A stretch of 64,000 bases of DNA from positions 1,116,001 through 1,180,000 of the forward strand of contig NZ_SAIQ01000001.1 in assembly GCF_004118155.1 (NCBI RefSeq), read 5' to 3'. The notes under the pieces were generated by a model. It was not told the DNA's origin. It did no database searches and worked only from the letters and a program-made list of their open reading frames with translations. This document shows, piece after piece, positions 8,351 through 17,630 of this stretch. Both the position numbers and the translations under genes were made by a program. The DNA is from Edaphocola flava. GTDB lineage: Bacteria > Bacteroidota > Bacteroidia > Chitinophagales > Chitinophagaceae. Within the stretch, counting starts at the first letter, position 1, and the number at the start of each line of letters is the position of its first letter.

Positions 8351-8440
8351 ATTAATATCGAATTTTGGCTTTCAATCGTGCCAACATTTGATATATGCAT
8401 TATAAAATGATTAATATCGATAATCACACGGTTGAAAGCG
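8351..8440 (+). other. Structured nusA-infB intergenic region: long stem and 11-base direct repeat
   Basis: GCTTTCAATCGTG (8368-8380) pairs with CACGGTTGAAAGC (8427-8439) over 13 positions with one G-U pair, closing a loop of about 46 bases and ending 11 bases before the infB ATG. The 11-mer ATTAATATCGA occurs twice, at 8351-8361 and 8410-8420. No matching promoter pair is clear, so an RNA-level role is more likely than a DNA operator. Confidence 0.55.
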
Positions 8441-8450
8441 AATTATAAGA

Positions 8451-11400
8451 ATGTCCGAAACATCAAATACACCCAGACTACTGGCCGCGGCCAAAGAGTT
8501 TAACATTGGTAAAGAAACCCTCGTGGATTTTCTGACAAAAAGAGGCTTTGAAGTAGATTCCAAGCCCAGTGCTAAGCTCTCCGAAGACATGTACAGTGCC
8601 TTGCAGGGCGAGTTTGCCAAAGATAAAGCGGCTAAGCGCAAGAGCGATGCCATTGCTTTACCTAAGGGATCTTTATTGGAAAATCTGAACAAGCCAAAGG
8701 ATGAACTTGATCTTAACGCAAAAGACAAGAAAGATCCTAAGGCTAAAGTTGTGATTGCAGCACTGCCTTCTGATAAACCAGAAGCACCGGAAACGCCTAA
8801 AGCAGAAGAAAAACCTGCTGTAGAGGAAACTCCGAAACCTGCTCCGGCTCCTGAACCTGCCCCTGTAGCAGAAACGCCTAAACCGGAAGTGGCTCCTGTA
8901 GTGGAAGCTCCTAAGCCTGCTCCTACTCCTGCTCCACAACCGAAAGCGGAAGAAGCTCCGGCACCAGCACCTGTTGCTCCTGTAGCAGAAGAAGCTCCTA
9001 AACCGGCTCCGGCAGAAAAAGCTGAAGAAGAGGCACAACACATCGACACAAAATCTCCGAAACTTTCCGGACCTAAAGTATTAGATAAAATAGACCTTGA
9101 GGCAATGAACCTGGCTACCCGTCCTAAAAAAGGTGCGGTAACCAAGAAAAAAGAAGAGCCTCAAAAGGTAGAAGAGCCAAAACCAGCAGCACCGGTACAG
9201 GAAGCATCTGCTCCTAAGCCAGCTCCGGTAAAAGAGGAACAACCTGCTCCGGCACCTGCTGCTCCTGTAGCGGAAACGCCTAAACCGCAAGCTGCTCCTG
9301 CTGCAGAAGCTCCTAAACCAGCAGCTCCTGCAATACCGCCGGCTCCTGCCAAACCAGAGCATATCGAAATGAATGCACCGAGACTGGCCGGACCGAAAAT
9401 CTTAGGTAAAATTGAACTGCCGGTTAAAAACGATAACAGCAGAGATAGCAGAGAAAAACGTAAGAGAAAACGTATTCCTGTAGATAAGAAACCGGAAACA
9501 GGCGGAAATAATAATAACAACAATACTAACACCGGACAAGGTGGTGGAAACCGACCTCATGGTGGTGGAAACCAGCAAGGCGGAAACCGACCACAAGGTA
9601 GTGGCGGTGGCTATCAGGGCAATCGCCCGGGTGGCGGTGGCGGCTACCAGGGCAATCGTCCGGGTGGTAACCAGGGTGGACCAAACAACAGAAATAATAA
9701 CAACAATAACAATAACAGAGGCAACGACAGAAGAGGACCTCATGCCGGTCGTAACAACCAGGCACAGCAACAACCTCAGGAAGTCGATGCTAAAGCAATC
9801 CAGGATAAAATCAGGGAAACACAGGCCAAACTCGCAGGTGGTGGCGGTAAAGGTAAAAACCTTAAAGCCAAATATCGCCGTAATAAACGTGAGGAAATGG
9901 CTGAGAAACGTGCAGCTGCAGAAGCGGAGAGCGATAACAACGTAATACAGGTTACAGAGTTTATCTCTGTAAGCGAATTGGCTAACCTGCTTGATGTAAG
10001 CTTTACTGAAGTAATCAGCAAGTGTATGAGCCTGGGTATTATGGTGTCTATCAACCAACGTCTGGATGCAGAGGTAATTGAACTGGTAGCAAACGAATTT
10101 GACAGAGAAGTAGAATTCATCAACCTGCAACAGGATGCTGATGAAGAAGAAGTTGAAGACGATCTGGTTGAAGATACTGAAGAGCGTGCGCCGGTGGTAA
10201 CCATCATGGGTCACGTTGACCATGGTAAAACTTCATTATTGGATTACATCCGTAATGCAAGCGTGGTAGCCGGTGAGGCCGGAGGTATTACTCAGCACAT
10301 TGGTGCATACCAGGTGAAAACAGGTTCCGGTAAGAAAATTACTTTCCTGGATACTCCGGGTCACGAAGCGTTCACCGCGATGCGTGCTCGTGGTGCCAAA
10401 GCTGCGGATGTAGCGGTTATCGTAGTAGCAGCGGATGATGCAATCATGCCTCAGACCCGTGAAGCGATCTCCCATGCTCAGGCAGCAGGCTTACCTATGG
10501 TATTTGCCATCAACAAAATAGATAAAGACGGAGCTAATCCTGAAAAAATTAAAGAACAACTTTCTGCCATGAATATCCTGGTAGAAGACTGGGGTGGTAA
10601 GTTCCAGAGCCAGGAGATTTCTGCTAAGAAAGGTATCGGTATCGAAGACCTGCTGGAGAAAATCCTTCTGGAATCTGAATTACTGGAACTGAAATCTAAT
10701 TCAGAAAAAGTAGGTACCGGTTCTATTATCGAAGCCTCACTGGATAAAGGTCGTGGTTATGTATCAACTATGCTGGTACAGAACGGTACCCTGAATATGG
10801 GAGACATGATCGTATCCGGTCAGTACTTTGGTAAAGTAAAAGCAATGTTCAATGAAAGAGGACAGCGCGTTAAAGAAGCTGGTCCTTCTACACCGGTACA
10901 GGTACTGGGTCTGAATGGTGCACCACAAGCCGGTGAGAAATTCAGAGTGTATAACGATGAAGCTGAGGCGAAAGAAATCGCTAACCGTCGTGCACAGATC
11001 CTGAGAGAACAAGGTATTCGTACCCGTAAACATATTACCCTGGATGAGATCGGACGTCGTCTGGCTCTGGGTAACTTTAAAGAACTGAATGTAATCATCA
11101 AAGGTGACTTCGATGGTTCTGTAGAGGCATTGAGTGACTCATTACAAAAACTGTCTACAGAAGAAGTAGTGGTAAGTATCGTACACAAAGCTGTCGGTCA
11201 GATTACCGAGTCAGACGTATTGCTGGCTTCTGCATCAGATGCCATTATCCTTGGCTTCCAGGTGCGTCCTTCTTCTCAGGCTTCCAAGCTTGCTGATCAG
11301 GAAAACATTGAGATCCGCTACTACTCTATCATCTACGATGCAATCGATGAGATCAAGAGCGCCATGGAAGGTATGCTTGAGCCTACAATCGAGAAGAAAA

Positions 11401-11693
11401 TCGTGGGTAATATCGAAGTTCGTGAAGTGTTTAAAATCAGCGGCGTAGGTACCATCGCAGGTTGTTATGTGTTAGACGGTAAGTTTAGCCGTAATACGAA
11501 GATCAACATTATCCGTGACGGTATAGTAGTACACCATGGAGAACTGGCATCTCTGAAACGTTTCAAAGACGATGTGAAAGAGGTAAATGCAGGTTACGAA
11601 TGTGGTTTGAGTGTGAAAAACTACAACGATCTGAGAGTCAGCGATATTATCGAAGGCTACGAAGAAGTAGAAGTAAAACGTACCCTTAACTAA
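8451..11693 (+). CDS. infB: Translation initiation factor IF-2
   Basis: 1080 residues. GTPase delivering initiator tRNA to the 30S subunit. N-terminal IF2_N helices (1-60); a Pro/Ala/Glu-rich region (about 105-315) interrupted twice by a related short motif ([12 protein letters not shown] and [12 protein letters not shown]); a Lys/Arg stretch; an Asn/Gly-rich tract (about 350-440); a second IF2_N module (about 500-560); then the G domain with G1 GHVDHGKT (587-594), DTPGHE and NKID, followed by domains II-IV. The core is standard; the unusual length is all in the disordered N-terminal half. Last gene of the rimP operon, ended by a perfect palindromic terminator. Confidence 0.97.
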   Translation: MSETSNTPRLLAAAKEFNIGKETLVDFLTKRGFEVDSKPSAKLSEDMYSALQGEFAKDKAAKRKSDAIALPKGSLLENLNKPKDELDLNAKDKKDPKAKVVIAALPSDKPEAPETPKAEEKPAVEETPKPAPAPEPAPVAETPKPEVAPVVEAPKPAPTPAPQPKAEEAPAPAPVAPVAEEAPKPAPAEKAEEEAQHIDTKSPKLSGPKVLDKIDLEAMNLATRPKKGAVTKKKEEPQKVEEPKPAAPVQEASAPKPAPVKEEQPAPAPAAPVAETPKPQAAPAAEAPKPAAPAIPPAPAKPEHIEMNAPRLAGPKILGKIELPVKNDNSRDSREKRKRKRIPVDKKPETGGNNNNNNTNTGQGGGNRPHGGGNQQGGNRPQGSGGGYQGNRPGGGGGYQGNRPGGNQGGPNNRNNNNNNNNRGNDRRGPHAGRNNQAQQQPQEVDAKAIQDKIRETQAKLAGGGGKGKNLKAKYRRNKREEMAEKRAAAEAESDNNVIQVTEFISVSELANLLDVSFTEVISKCMSLGIMVSINQRLDAEVIELVANEFDREVEFINLQQDADEEEVEDDLVEDTEERAPVVTIMGHVDHGKTSLLDYIRNASVVAGEAGGITQHIGAYQVKTGSGKKITFLDTPGHEAFTAMRARGAKAADVAVIVVAADDAIMPQTREAISHAQAAGLPMVFAINKIDKDGANPEKIKEQLSAMNILVEDWGGKFQSQEISAKKGIGIEDLLEKILLESELLELKSNSEKVGTGSIIEASLDKGRGYVSTMLVQNGTLNMGDMIVSGQYFGKVKAMFNERGQRVKEAGPSTPVQVLGLNGAPQAGEKFRVYNDEAEAKEIANRRAQILREQGIRTRKHITLDEIGRRLALGNFKELNVIIKGDFDGSVEALSDSLQKLSTEEVVVSIVHKAVGQITESDVLLASASDAIILGFQVRPSSQASKLADQENIEIRYYSIIYDAIDEIKSAMEGMLEPTIEKKIVGNIEVREVFKISGVGTIAGCYVLDGKFSRNTKINIIRDGIVVHHGELASLKRFKDDVKEVNAGYECGLSVKNYNDLRVSDIIEGYEEVEVKRTLN

Positions 11694-11702
11694 GAGCGTA
11701 CT

Positions 11703-11752
11703 ATACATAAAAGAAAGGTCCGGCAATATTGCCGGACCTTTCTTTTATGTAT
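11703..11752. terminator. 50-bp perfect palindromic bidirectional terminator
   Basis: Positions 11703-11727 are the exact reverse complement of 11728-11752, with GGTCCGGCAAT at the core. It sits between convergent infB and the SRPBCC gene, with A-rich left and T-rich right arms, so it serves both strands. Confidence 0.9.
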
Positions 11753-11770
11753 AAAATCAACGTTCCTGGA

Positions 11771-12316
11771 TTATGGTTGTGTTTCCATAACCGTTTTTAA
11801 TTTATCTAATCCTGTAGCCAGATCAGCACCAATCATTTTATCGAAATCCATAAACAGCATCGTGATGTTCGTAGGGTAAGCCATACTTCCCTCAAAACCC
11901 CATGTCACTTTGGTTTGTGCAGGACTCGCAGCTTCTGTGATCATATATGCATGTTCTGTAGATTCGAATGGTTTAATAAAACGCAGCTCATAATCGATAC
12001 GGGAGCCCTCCGTTATTTTCTTGATTTCCTGTGCTCCCTTGCCTACATCCTCATCTTTACTGTCCCAAGCAGAAATGAACCCGACAGTAGCATCAGTACC
12101 GGTATAGGTTTTAATCATATTAGGATCCATAGTAGCCCATTTGCTGTAATTATTCTGATTCTTGAGGTACTTTATATAATTAAAAACCTCAGCCTGTGGC
12201 TTATTGATGATGACTGCCCTCTTTACAGAATAGTCTTTTCTGACAAACAATGCCACGATGAGCGGGATCGCAATAATAATGAGTAACGCAATCAGGATTT
12301 TCTTAAGTACTTTCAT
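11771..12316 (-). CDS. SRPBCC-fold protein with N-terminal membrane anchor
   Basis: From ATG at 12316 the protein has 181 residues: a membrane helix (about 4-24, LKKILIALLIIIAIPLIVALF) and a START/SRPBCC (polyketide cyclase-like) domain with the usual VKRAVIINKPQAEVFNYI opening and a C-terminal long helix (MIGADLATGLDKLK). These folds bind hydrophobic ligands; no specific function is evident. An in-frame ATG at 12385 would place 23 extra residues before the membrane helix, and a TATATTTT -7-like box (12343-12336) falls downstream of it, so the shorter start is preferred. Confidence 0.75.
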   Translation of the reverse strand: MKVLKKILIALLIIIAIPLIVALFVRKDYSVKRAVIINKPQAEVFNYIKYLKNQNNYSKWATMDPNMIKTYTGTDATVGFISAWDSKDEDVGKGAQEIKKITEGSRIDYELRFIKPFESTEHAYMITEAASPAQTKVTWGFEGSMAYPTNITMLFMDFDKMIGADLATGLDKLKTVMETQP

Positions 12317-12571
12317 ATTTTTTGTTTTTAGGTGGAAAATATAGCTTAAATATAATGATTGCATTACATGTTTTATAATTTTCAAATCATATATTTCTAT
12401 GGTGATAACTAATGCCCTGATCCTGAATTCATTTATTTTTCAGGTACTCCAATATACCTGCAAAAACAACAAACAGCTGATTGTCGCATACATACCGGTA
12501 GTTAAACCCCGGTACTTCGGTTAAAACTCAGTATTTTTACAACCTGAAATATTAAAGCACATTTCGCTCAA

Positions 12572-13570
12572 ATGAAAATAGACATACATACCCATATAAT
12601 GCCGGATAAGATTCCAAACTGGTTTGAAAAATTCGGCTACGGAGACTTTATTACATTGCAGCATCATAAGCCTTGTTGTGCCAAAATGATCAAGGGAGAC
12701 ACATTCTTCAGAGAAGTAGAACACAACTGTTGGGATGCTACAGTGCGCATGAAGGAAATGGATGATACTGAAGTTACAGTACAGGTGTTGTCTACTATTC
12801 CGGTATTATTTAACTACTGGGCCAATCCTAAGCATGGACTGGAAACCTCCCGCTTCTTTAATGATCATATTGCGTCTGTAGTAGAGCAGCATCCTGACCG
12901 CTTTGTAGGGCTGGGTACATTGCCTTTGCAGAACATAGATCTGGCCATTAAAGAGATGGAACGTTGTATTGTAGAATTGAAAATGCCGGGTATAGAAATA
13001 GGTTCTAATATTAACGGGCGTAACCTGAGTGACCCATACTTTAATCCGTTCTGGGAAGCCGCAGAAAAATTGGGTGCCAGCATATTTGTGCATCCATGGG
13101 AGATGATGGGCGAAAATGATATGCAACGCTACTGGCTGCCCTGGCTGGTTGGGATGCCGGCAGAGACCTCAAGAGCAATCTGCAGTATGATATTCGGAGG
13201 TGTTTTCGAACGCTATCCATATCTTAAAGTGGCATTTGCACACGGAGGTGGAAGCTTCCCGGCTACAATAGGCCGTATCGAGCATGGCTTCAATGTGCGC
13301 CCCGATCTGTGTGCGATTGACAATCCGCACAACCCGCGTAACTATATCGGTAAGTTCTGGATCGATGCCCTGGTACATGATGAAAAAGCACTTGACTTTA
13401 TAGTAGATGTAATGGGTGGAGATAAGATCTGTATGGGTAGCGATTACCCTTTCCCGCTGGGAGAGCATCATCCGGGCAAGTTGATAGAAACCCATATTAA
13501 AGATCAGCACCTGAGAGAACAACTCCTGGCCAAAAATGCTATGGACTGGTTAGGTGTATACCGCTTTTAA
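12572..13570 (+). CDS. 2-amino-3-carboxymuconate-6-semialdehyde decarboxylase (ACMSD)
   Basis: 332-residue amidohydrolase-fold decarboxylase of the kynurenine/3-hydroxyanthranilate route, diverting ACMS away from quinolinate. Zinc ligands and catalytic residues sit where the human enzyme has them: His6 and His8 (DIHTHI), His174 (FVHPW), His224 (FAHGGG) and Asp291 (GSDYPFPLGE). Several stretches (YWLPWLVGMPAETS, FAHGGGSFP) are typical of true ACMSD rather than of the wider amidohydrolase_2 group. No other kynurenine genes are in the window. hemC follows after 18 bases, so the two are probably cotranscribed though not metabolically linked in an obvious way. Confidence 0.88.
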   Translation: MKIDIHTHIMPDKIPNWFEKFGYGDFITLQHHKPCCAKMIKGDTFFREVEHNCWDATVRMKEMDDTEVTVQVLSTIPVLFNYWANPKHGLETSRFFNDHIASVVEQHPDRFVGLGTLPLQNIDLAIKEMERCIVELKMPGIEIGSNINGRNLSDPYFNPFWEAAEKLGASIFVHPWEMMGENDMQRYWLPWLVGMPAETSRAICSMIFGGVFERYPYLKVAFAHGGGSFPATIGRIEHGFNVRPDLCAIDNPHNPRNYIGKFWIDALVHDEKALDFIVDVMGGDKICMGSDYPFPLGEHHPGKLIETHIKDQHLREQLLAKNAMDWLGVYRF

Positions 13571-13588
13571 GAAAAACGAAAAGATTAA

Positions 13589-14497
13589 ATGAAAAAGATA
13601 TTGAGAATAGGTACCCGCGATAGCCAGCTCGCACTGTGGCAGGCCAATACTGTAAAGGATTTGCTGGCAGCTGCAGGTATGGAAGCAGAACTGGTACCCG
13701 TTAAAAGTGAAGGAGACCTTGACCTGGTTACCCCTTTATATGCAATGGGTGTGGAAGGTGTATTCACCAAAACACTTGATGCCTACTTACTGAGTGATAA
13801 GATTGATATTGCGGTACATTCTATGAAAGATGTGCCTACACAGCTGGCACAGGGAATTGTACAGGCCGCAGTACTGCCGCGTGCCTCTTATAAAGATATA
13901 CTGGTGTTCCGCTCCGGTAAGGAAAAACAGGAACAATATGATAAAATAGGTACCGGATCTATACGCAGAAAGGCTATGCTGCTGCACCGTTATCCGGCCT
14001 GCATCGTAGATAACCTCAGGGGAAATGTACAGACTCGTTTGCAAAAACTGCAGGATAGCGACTGGGATGGGGCCATATTTGCAGAGGCAGGTCTCAGCCG
14101 TATGAACTTACTTCCGGATACTTATGAAGTATTGGACTGGATGTTGCCGGCACCCGCGCAGGGCGCTATTATGATCGTCTGCAGAAGTGGAGAAGAAGAC
14201 ACCTTCAATGCTTGCCATAAATTAGATAATGAAGCGACAGCTATCTGTACCCGTATAGAGCGTGATTTTCTGAAGACGCTTATGGGAGGCTGCTCTACCC
14301 CGATCAGTGCCCTGGCACAGATTGATGGCGATCAGATCCTTTTCGAAGGAAATATCTGTAGCCCGGATGGTAAAGAACTGCTGGAAACCAGCAAAACGTT
14401 TGCTATTCATGAATGGCAGACAGCAGGTGCAAATGCCGCACAGGACCTATTAGCCAAAGGTGCCGGTCGTATTGTGGAAGCGATAAGAAATAAATAA
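13589..14497 (+). CDS. hemC: Hydroxymethylbilane synthase (porphobilinogen deaminase)
   Basis: Haem pathway enzyme joining four porphobilinogens into hydroxymethylbilane. The 302 residues match the family. Seen: N-terminal RIGTRDSQLALWQA, substrate-binding HSMKDVPT, GTGSIRRKA, and the dipyrromethane cofactor attachment site LMGGCSTPIS with Cys235. Other haem genes in the window (hemB, hemF) are 26 kb away. Downstream is a 21-bp-stem terminator. Confidence 0.96.
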   Translation: MKKILRIGTRDSQLALWQANTVKDLLAAAGMEAELVPVKSEGDLDLVTPLYAMGVEGVFTKTLDAYLLSDKIDIAVHSMKDVPTQLAQGIVQAAVLPRASYKDILVFRSGKEKQEQYDKIGTGSIRRKAMLLHRYPACIVDNLRGNVQTRLQKLQDSDWDGAIFAEAGLSRMNLLPDTYEVLDWMLPAPAQGAIMIVCRSGEEDTFNACHKLDNEATAICTRIERDFLKTLMGGCSTPISALAQIDGDQILFEGNICSPDGKELLETSKTFAIHEWQTAGANAAQDLLAKGAGRIVEAIRNK

Positions 14498-14509
14498 AAT
14501 AATCAGTAC

Positions 14510-14556
14510 AACATACGGAAAGAGGTGCAGGATAACTGCACCTCTTTCCGTATGTT
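14510..14556 (+). terminator. Long-stem terminator after hemC
   Basis: A 21-bp perfect stem (14510-14530 / 14536-14556) with a GATAA loop. The A/T-rich ends are weaker than a classical T-run, but position and stem are typical of the other terminators in this window. Confidence 0.8.
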
Positions 14557-14665
14557 AAAGGCATAGCTTTTACAAAACTTTAGGGCATGTGACGCATTAT
14601 GAATAAGTTGATTTGATTAACTTTAGTGTACAAACAATTATTGTTCACCATTAAAACTACCCGTT

Positions 14666-15256
14666 ATGCCAGATAGTCTTATTGCCGGTATGCAGTACGC
14701 ACTGCAAACCAATATCGAGAAAATTGATGTGAACGATCCTGATTTACATCAGACCATTCATCCCGGAAAAGCAGAAGCATTGGCACAGGCGGCTATCCCT
14801 TCTGTTCTGATTGGAGCGCTCATTCATTTAGCCAAACAAAAAGAACCTTCAGCACATATCCCGGATATGGATACCGTATTTGCACAAAAATCTTCAAATG
14901 TCGTAGAGGCTATTGCCAATTACGCGCATACTACTAAAGAAGAGGCCGGAGCATATATTTCAAGAGCTATTGCAGTATTAAACCAGATGGCAACAGATGA
15001 CCATCGCGGAGAGGGAGTAGCCCTGATGCGTGCATTGGAAAACCAGCAGAGCGATATCCTTAAATACCTGCCCTCCGATCTCAATATTGGTTCCACCCTG
15101 GGTATAGACCTTATTGATGACCGTACACATAAAATGGAAGGGCCATTATCTTCTATTGCCAACTACTTTTTTAATGAACATATACACAACAAAAAATCAG
15201 ATGAAGCGTTGAATAATGAGGATGGAAGTATAGAAGGTGCAGCAGATAAATTGTAA
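14666..15256 (+). CDS. Conserved hypothetical protein
   Basis: 196 residues, no signal peptide or membrane segment. Mostly helical in appearance, with an amphipathic region PSVLIGALIHLAKQK and a C-terminal stretch (DLNIGSTLGIDLIDDRTHKMEGPLSSIANYFF) of a kind I associate with small uncharacterised Bacteroidota proteins. Acidic disordered tail. It is a single gene between the hemC terminator and convergent recF, whose stop is only two bases away (15259), so the two genes lack a clear terminator between them. Function not recognised. Confidence 0.65.
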   Translation: MPDSLIAGMQYALQTNIEKIDVNDPDLHQTIHPGKAEALAQAAIPSVLIGALIHLAKQKEPSAHIPDMDTVFAQKSSNVVEAIANYAHTTKEEAGAYISRAIAVLNQMATDDHRGEGVALMRALENQQSDILKYLPSDLNIGSTLGIDLIDDRTHKMEGPLSSIANYFFNEHIHNKKSDEALNNEDGSIEGAADKL

Positions 15257-15258
15257 TA

Positions 15259-16338
15259 CTAGAGATCAATAATCTGTATTCCTTCAAAATGAGGTCCCGC
15301 AAGCATTTCGATAGATTCGGACTGTGTATGCGTCATGAAAATCTGGGCAATGTCCAGTTGATTCAATAATGAGAAGAAGCGTGATAAGCGCTCCTGGTCA
15401 AGCTTTTCAAAAATATCATCCAATAAAATCAATGGAGATTTTCCTAATTGGCGCAACCATTCCAGTTGCGCCAATTTCATGCCGATGAGTAATGATTTTT
15501 TCTGACCCTGAGAGGCATGCGTTTTGCAGGGATTGCCGTCCAGCAGAATCTGCCAGTCTTCGGTATGTGGCCCTGCTGTGGTTCTGCGTGCTTCAATATC
15601 TCTTCTGCGATTATATACCAGTAATTCCTTAAGCTGCTCCGGTTGAGTCGTAGAAGGCTTGTAAGCTATTCCTATGTTTTCACTATGTAATGCAATAGAT
15701 TCGTAGAACCGGCAGACCATCTCCGGCAGGTGTGCCGACAACTCCTGCCTTTTGGTGATGAGGTAGCTACCGTGCTGGGCTAACTGTGTATCATATACCT
15801 CAAGAAGGTCTGTATTTATTTGAAAAGCCGGAGTCTGCTTCAGGTACGCGTTGCGCTGCATCAGTATTTTCTGATAAGACAGCAGCGATTCCAGGTACTG
15901 GCTATCGGCTTGTGCCAGCAGACCATCAATGAACTTACGCCGTACATCACTGGCGCCATTGATAAGCTCTATGTCGTCAGGAGCAATCATCAGGGCCGTA
16001 TGCTTGCCGATATAATCCGTAACCCGTTCAACCAATATTCCCTTTTCCGTAATCTTCTTTTTACCCTCTTTCCAGACAATACAGGTAGCCTCGCGAGCAT
16101 CATCAGTATCGGCAAAGTGGCCTTCAATACGAAAACCCTCCCTGCCTTGCTGCACATTATTAATCTCCTTTGACTGGAAGTAACTTTTTGTAAAGCACAG
16201 GTAGTAAATGGCATCCAGGAGATTGGTCTTGCCAATGCCGTTTTTTCCGGTAATACCAATCACTTTTGCGTCGAAAGAGAACGACTGCAAATCATAATTT
16301 CTGAACTGGGTCAGGCTTATGGATGATAGAAAACTCAC
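15259..16338 (-). CDS. recF: DNA replication and repair protein RecF
   Basis: SMC-like ATPase that, with RecO and RecR, loads RecA at single-strand gaps. 359 residues. Walker A GKNGIGKT (31-38), N-terminal ISLTQFRNYD typical of RecF, ABC signature-like SQGQKKSLLIGMKLAQ, Walker B SPLILLDDIFEKLD, and a D-loop. Not next to dnaA/dnaN/gyrB as in many bacteria. Divergent from pdhA. Confidence 0.94.
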   Translation of the reverse strand: MSFLSSISLTQFRNYDLQSFSFDAKVIGITGKNGIGKTNLLDAIYYLCFTKSYFQSKEINNVQQGREGFRIEGHFADTDDAREATCIVWKEGKKKITEKGILVERVTDYIGKHTALMIAPDDIELINGASDVRRKFIDGLLAQADSQYLESLLSYQKILMQRNAYLKQTPAFQINTDLLEVYDTQLAQHGSYLITKRQELSAHLPEMVCRFYESIALHSENIGIAYKPSTTQPEQLKELLVYNRRRDIEARRTTAGPHTEDWQILLDGNPCKTHASQGQKKSLLIGMKLAQLEWLRQLGKSPLILLDDIFEKLDQERLSRFFSLLNQLDIAQIFMTHTQSESIEMLAGPHFEGIQIIDL

Positions 16339-16426
16339 GGATTAAAGCGGAATGTTACGTAAAGTGCAAATTTGCATAAATTGATACACTAACTCAATAT
16401 TTTTAACTATTTTCGCAAAAATAAAA

Positions 16427-17428
16427 TTGAATCAGGTGCAAACACAATTCGATAAACAACAGTATTTAGAGTGGTACGAAAGTATGCTGTTACAGCGTAA
16501 ATTCGAAGAGAAAGCAGGACAGCTTTACGGAATGCAAAAGATCCGTGGGTTCTGTCACTTATATATCGGTCAGGAAGCCGTATCAGCAGGTATTATGTCT
16601 GCACTGAGACCGGATGATAACCTGATCACTGCTTACCGTGACCACGGTCTGGCACTGGCAAAAGGAATGACTGCCAACGAATGTATGGCTGAATTATATG
16701 GTAAAGCAACCGGTTGTACCGGTGGTAAAGGCGGTTCAATGCACTTCTTCTCTAAGGAAAAGAGATTTTTCGGAGGTCATGGTATCGTAGGTGGACAGAT
16801 TGGTCTGGGTGCCGGTATCGCATTTGCCGATTATTACAACGAGAACGATCGCGTTACTGTATGTCTGTTTGGTGATGGTGCTGCCCGCCAGGGTATTCTG
16901 CACGAAACCTATAACATGGCTATGTTATGGAACCTGCCGGTTATCTTCATTTGCGAAAATAACTTCTACGCGATGGGAACATCTGTAGAGCGTACATCCA
17001 AAGTACTGGATATCTCTAAAATGGCAGATTCTTTCGATATGCCTTCTGAAACTGTTGATGGTATGGATCCTGAAGCGGTACATATGGCAATGGAGAAAGC
17101 GGTAACACGTGCACGTGAAAAAGGCGGCCCTACTTTCCTTGAGATCCGTACTTACCGTTATCGTGGACACTCTATGAGTGACCCTGCGAAATACCGTACT
17201 AAAGAAGAAGAGGCAAAATATAAAGAACAGGATCCGATCCAGTTCGTGCTGAAAAGAATCGAGGACAAGAAGTTTGCTACAGAAGAAGAAATCGAAGCCA
17301 TCAATGAAAAGGTGAAGAAAGAAGTTGATGAGTGCGTGAAATTTGCAGAAGAAAGCCCTTGGCCGGATATCAGCGAATTATACAATCATATCTATGTACA
17401 GGAAGACTATCCATTTATTAAGGATTAA
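16427..17428 (+). CDS. pdhA: Pyruvate dehydrogenase E1 component, alpha subunit
   Basis: Thiamine-diphosphate E1 alpha subunit of the pyruvate dehydrogenase complex. 333 residues. Shows the opening YLEWYESMLLQRKFEEK, the ThDP motif GDGAARQG...NLPVIFICENN and the phosphorylation-loop region YRYRGHSMSDPAKYR. The beta subunit is not adjacent. There is no ATG upstream of the conserved region: the start is TTG 16427 or GTG 16436. A TATTTTCG -7-like box at 16409-16416 would give a leader of only a few bases. Confidence 0.92.
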   Translation: MNQVQTQFDKQQYLEWYESMLLQRKFEEKAGQLYGMQKIRGFCHLYIGQEAVSAGIMSALRPDDNLITAYRDHGLALAKGMTANECMAELYGKATGCTGGKGGSMHFFSKEKRFFGGHGIVGGQIGLGAGIAFADYYNENDRVTVCLFGDGAARQGILHETYNMAMLWNLPVIFICENNFYAMGTSVERTSKVLDISKMADSFDMPSETVDGMDPEAVHMAMEKAVTRAREKGGPTFLEIRTYRYRGHSMSDPAKYRTKEEEAKYKEQDPIQFVLKRIEDKKFATEEEIEAINEKVKKEVDECVKFAEESPWPDISELYNHIYVQEDYPFIKD

Positions 17429-17446
17429 TAAATGCATTAATAGAAT

Positions 17447-17484
17447 TAAAAGCCTCTCAGGAACTATCCGGGGAGGCCTTTTTT
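17447..17484 (+). terminator. Terminator after pdhA
   Basis: AAGCCTCTCAGG pairs, with one mismatch and one G-U, with CCGGGGAGGCTT-like sequence, followed by a six-base T-run around 17479. A classical unidirectional terminator. Confidence 0.75.
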
Positions 17485-17599
17485 ATGTGTAAACATTTGC
17501 CAGTACTGTATTTGAGCTATTATCACACTTATGTAAATTAGCAATCCTATAACATATAAATTTAGCAAACATTTATATGCAAATACGCGGTCTATTCAG

Positions 17600-17607
17600 T
17601 ACTTTTG
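17600..17607 (+). promoter_or_regulatory. -7 promoter box of the TlpA-like gene
   Basis: TACTTTTG matches TAnnTTTG and lies 23 bases before the start codon at 17631. No good TTTG -33 element is found at the usual distance. Confidence 0.5.
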
Positions 17608-17630
17608 CCCTTTACAGAGAGTAAGATAGT

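Noticed and set aside
9535-9720. Tandem-looking GGTGG/AAC repeats that might suggest a repeat array
   Set aside because: They are coding Gly/Asn codons in frame within IF-2, irregular in length, with no spacer structure.
9402-10223. Long minus-strand frames opposite infB, including one of 273 codons
   Set aside because: They arise from the low-complexity Ala/Pro/Asn/Gly codons of IF-2 read backwards and carry repetitive Ser/Arg/Phe products.
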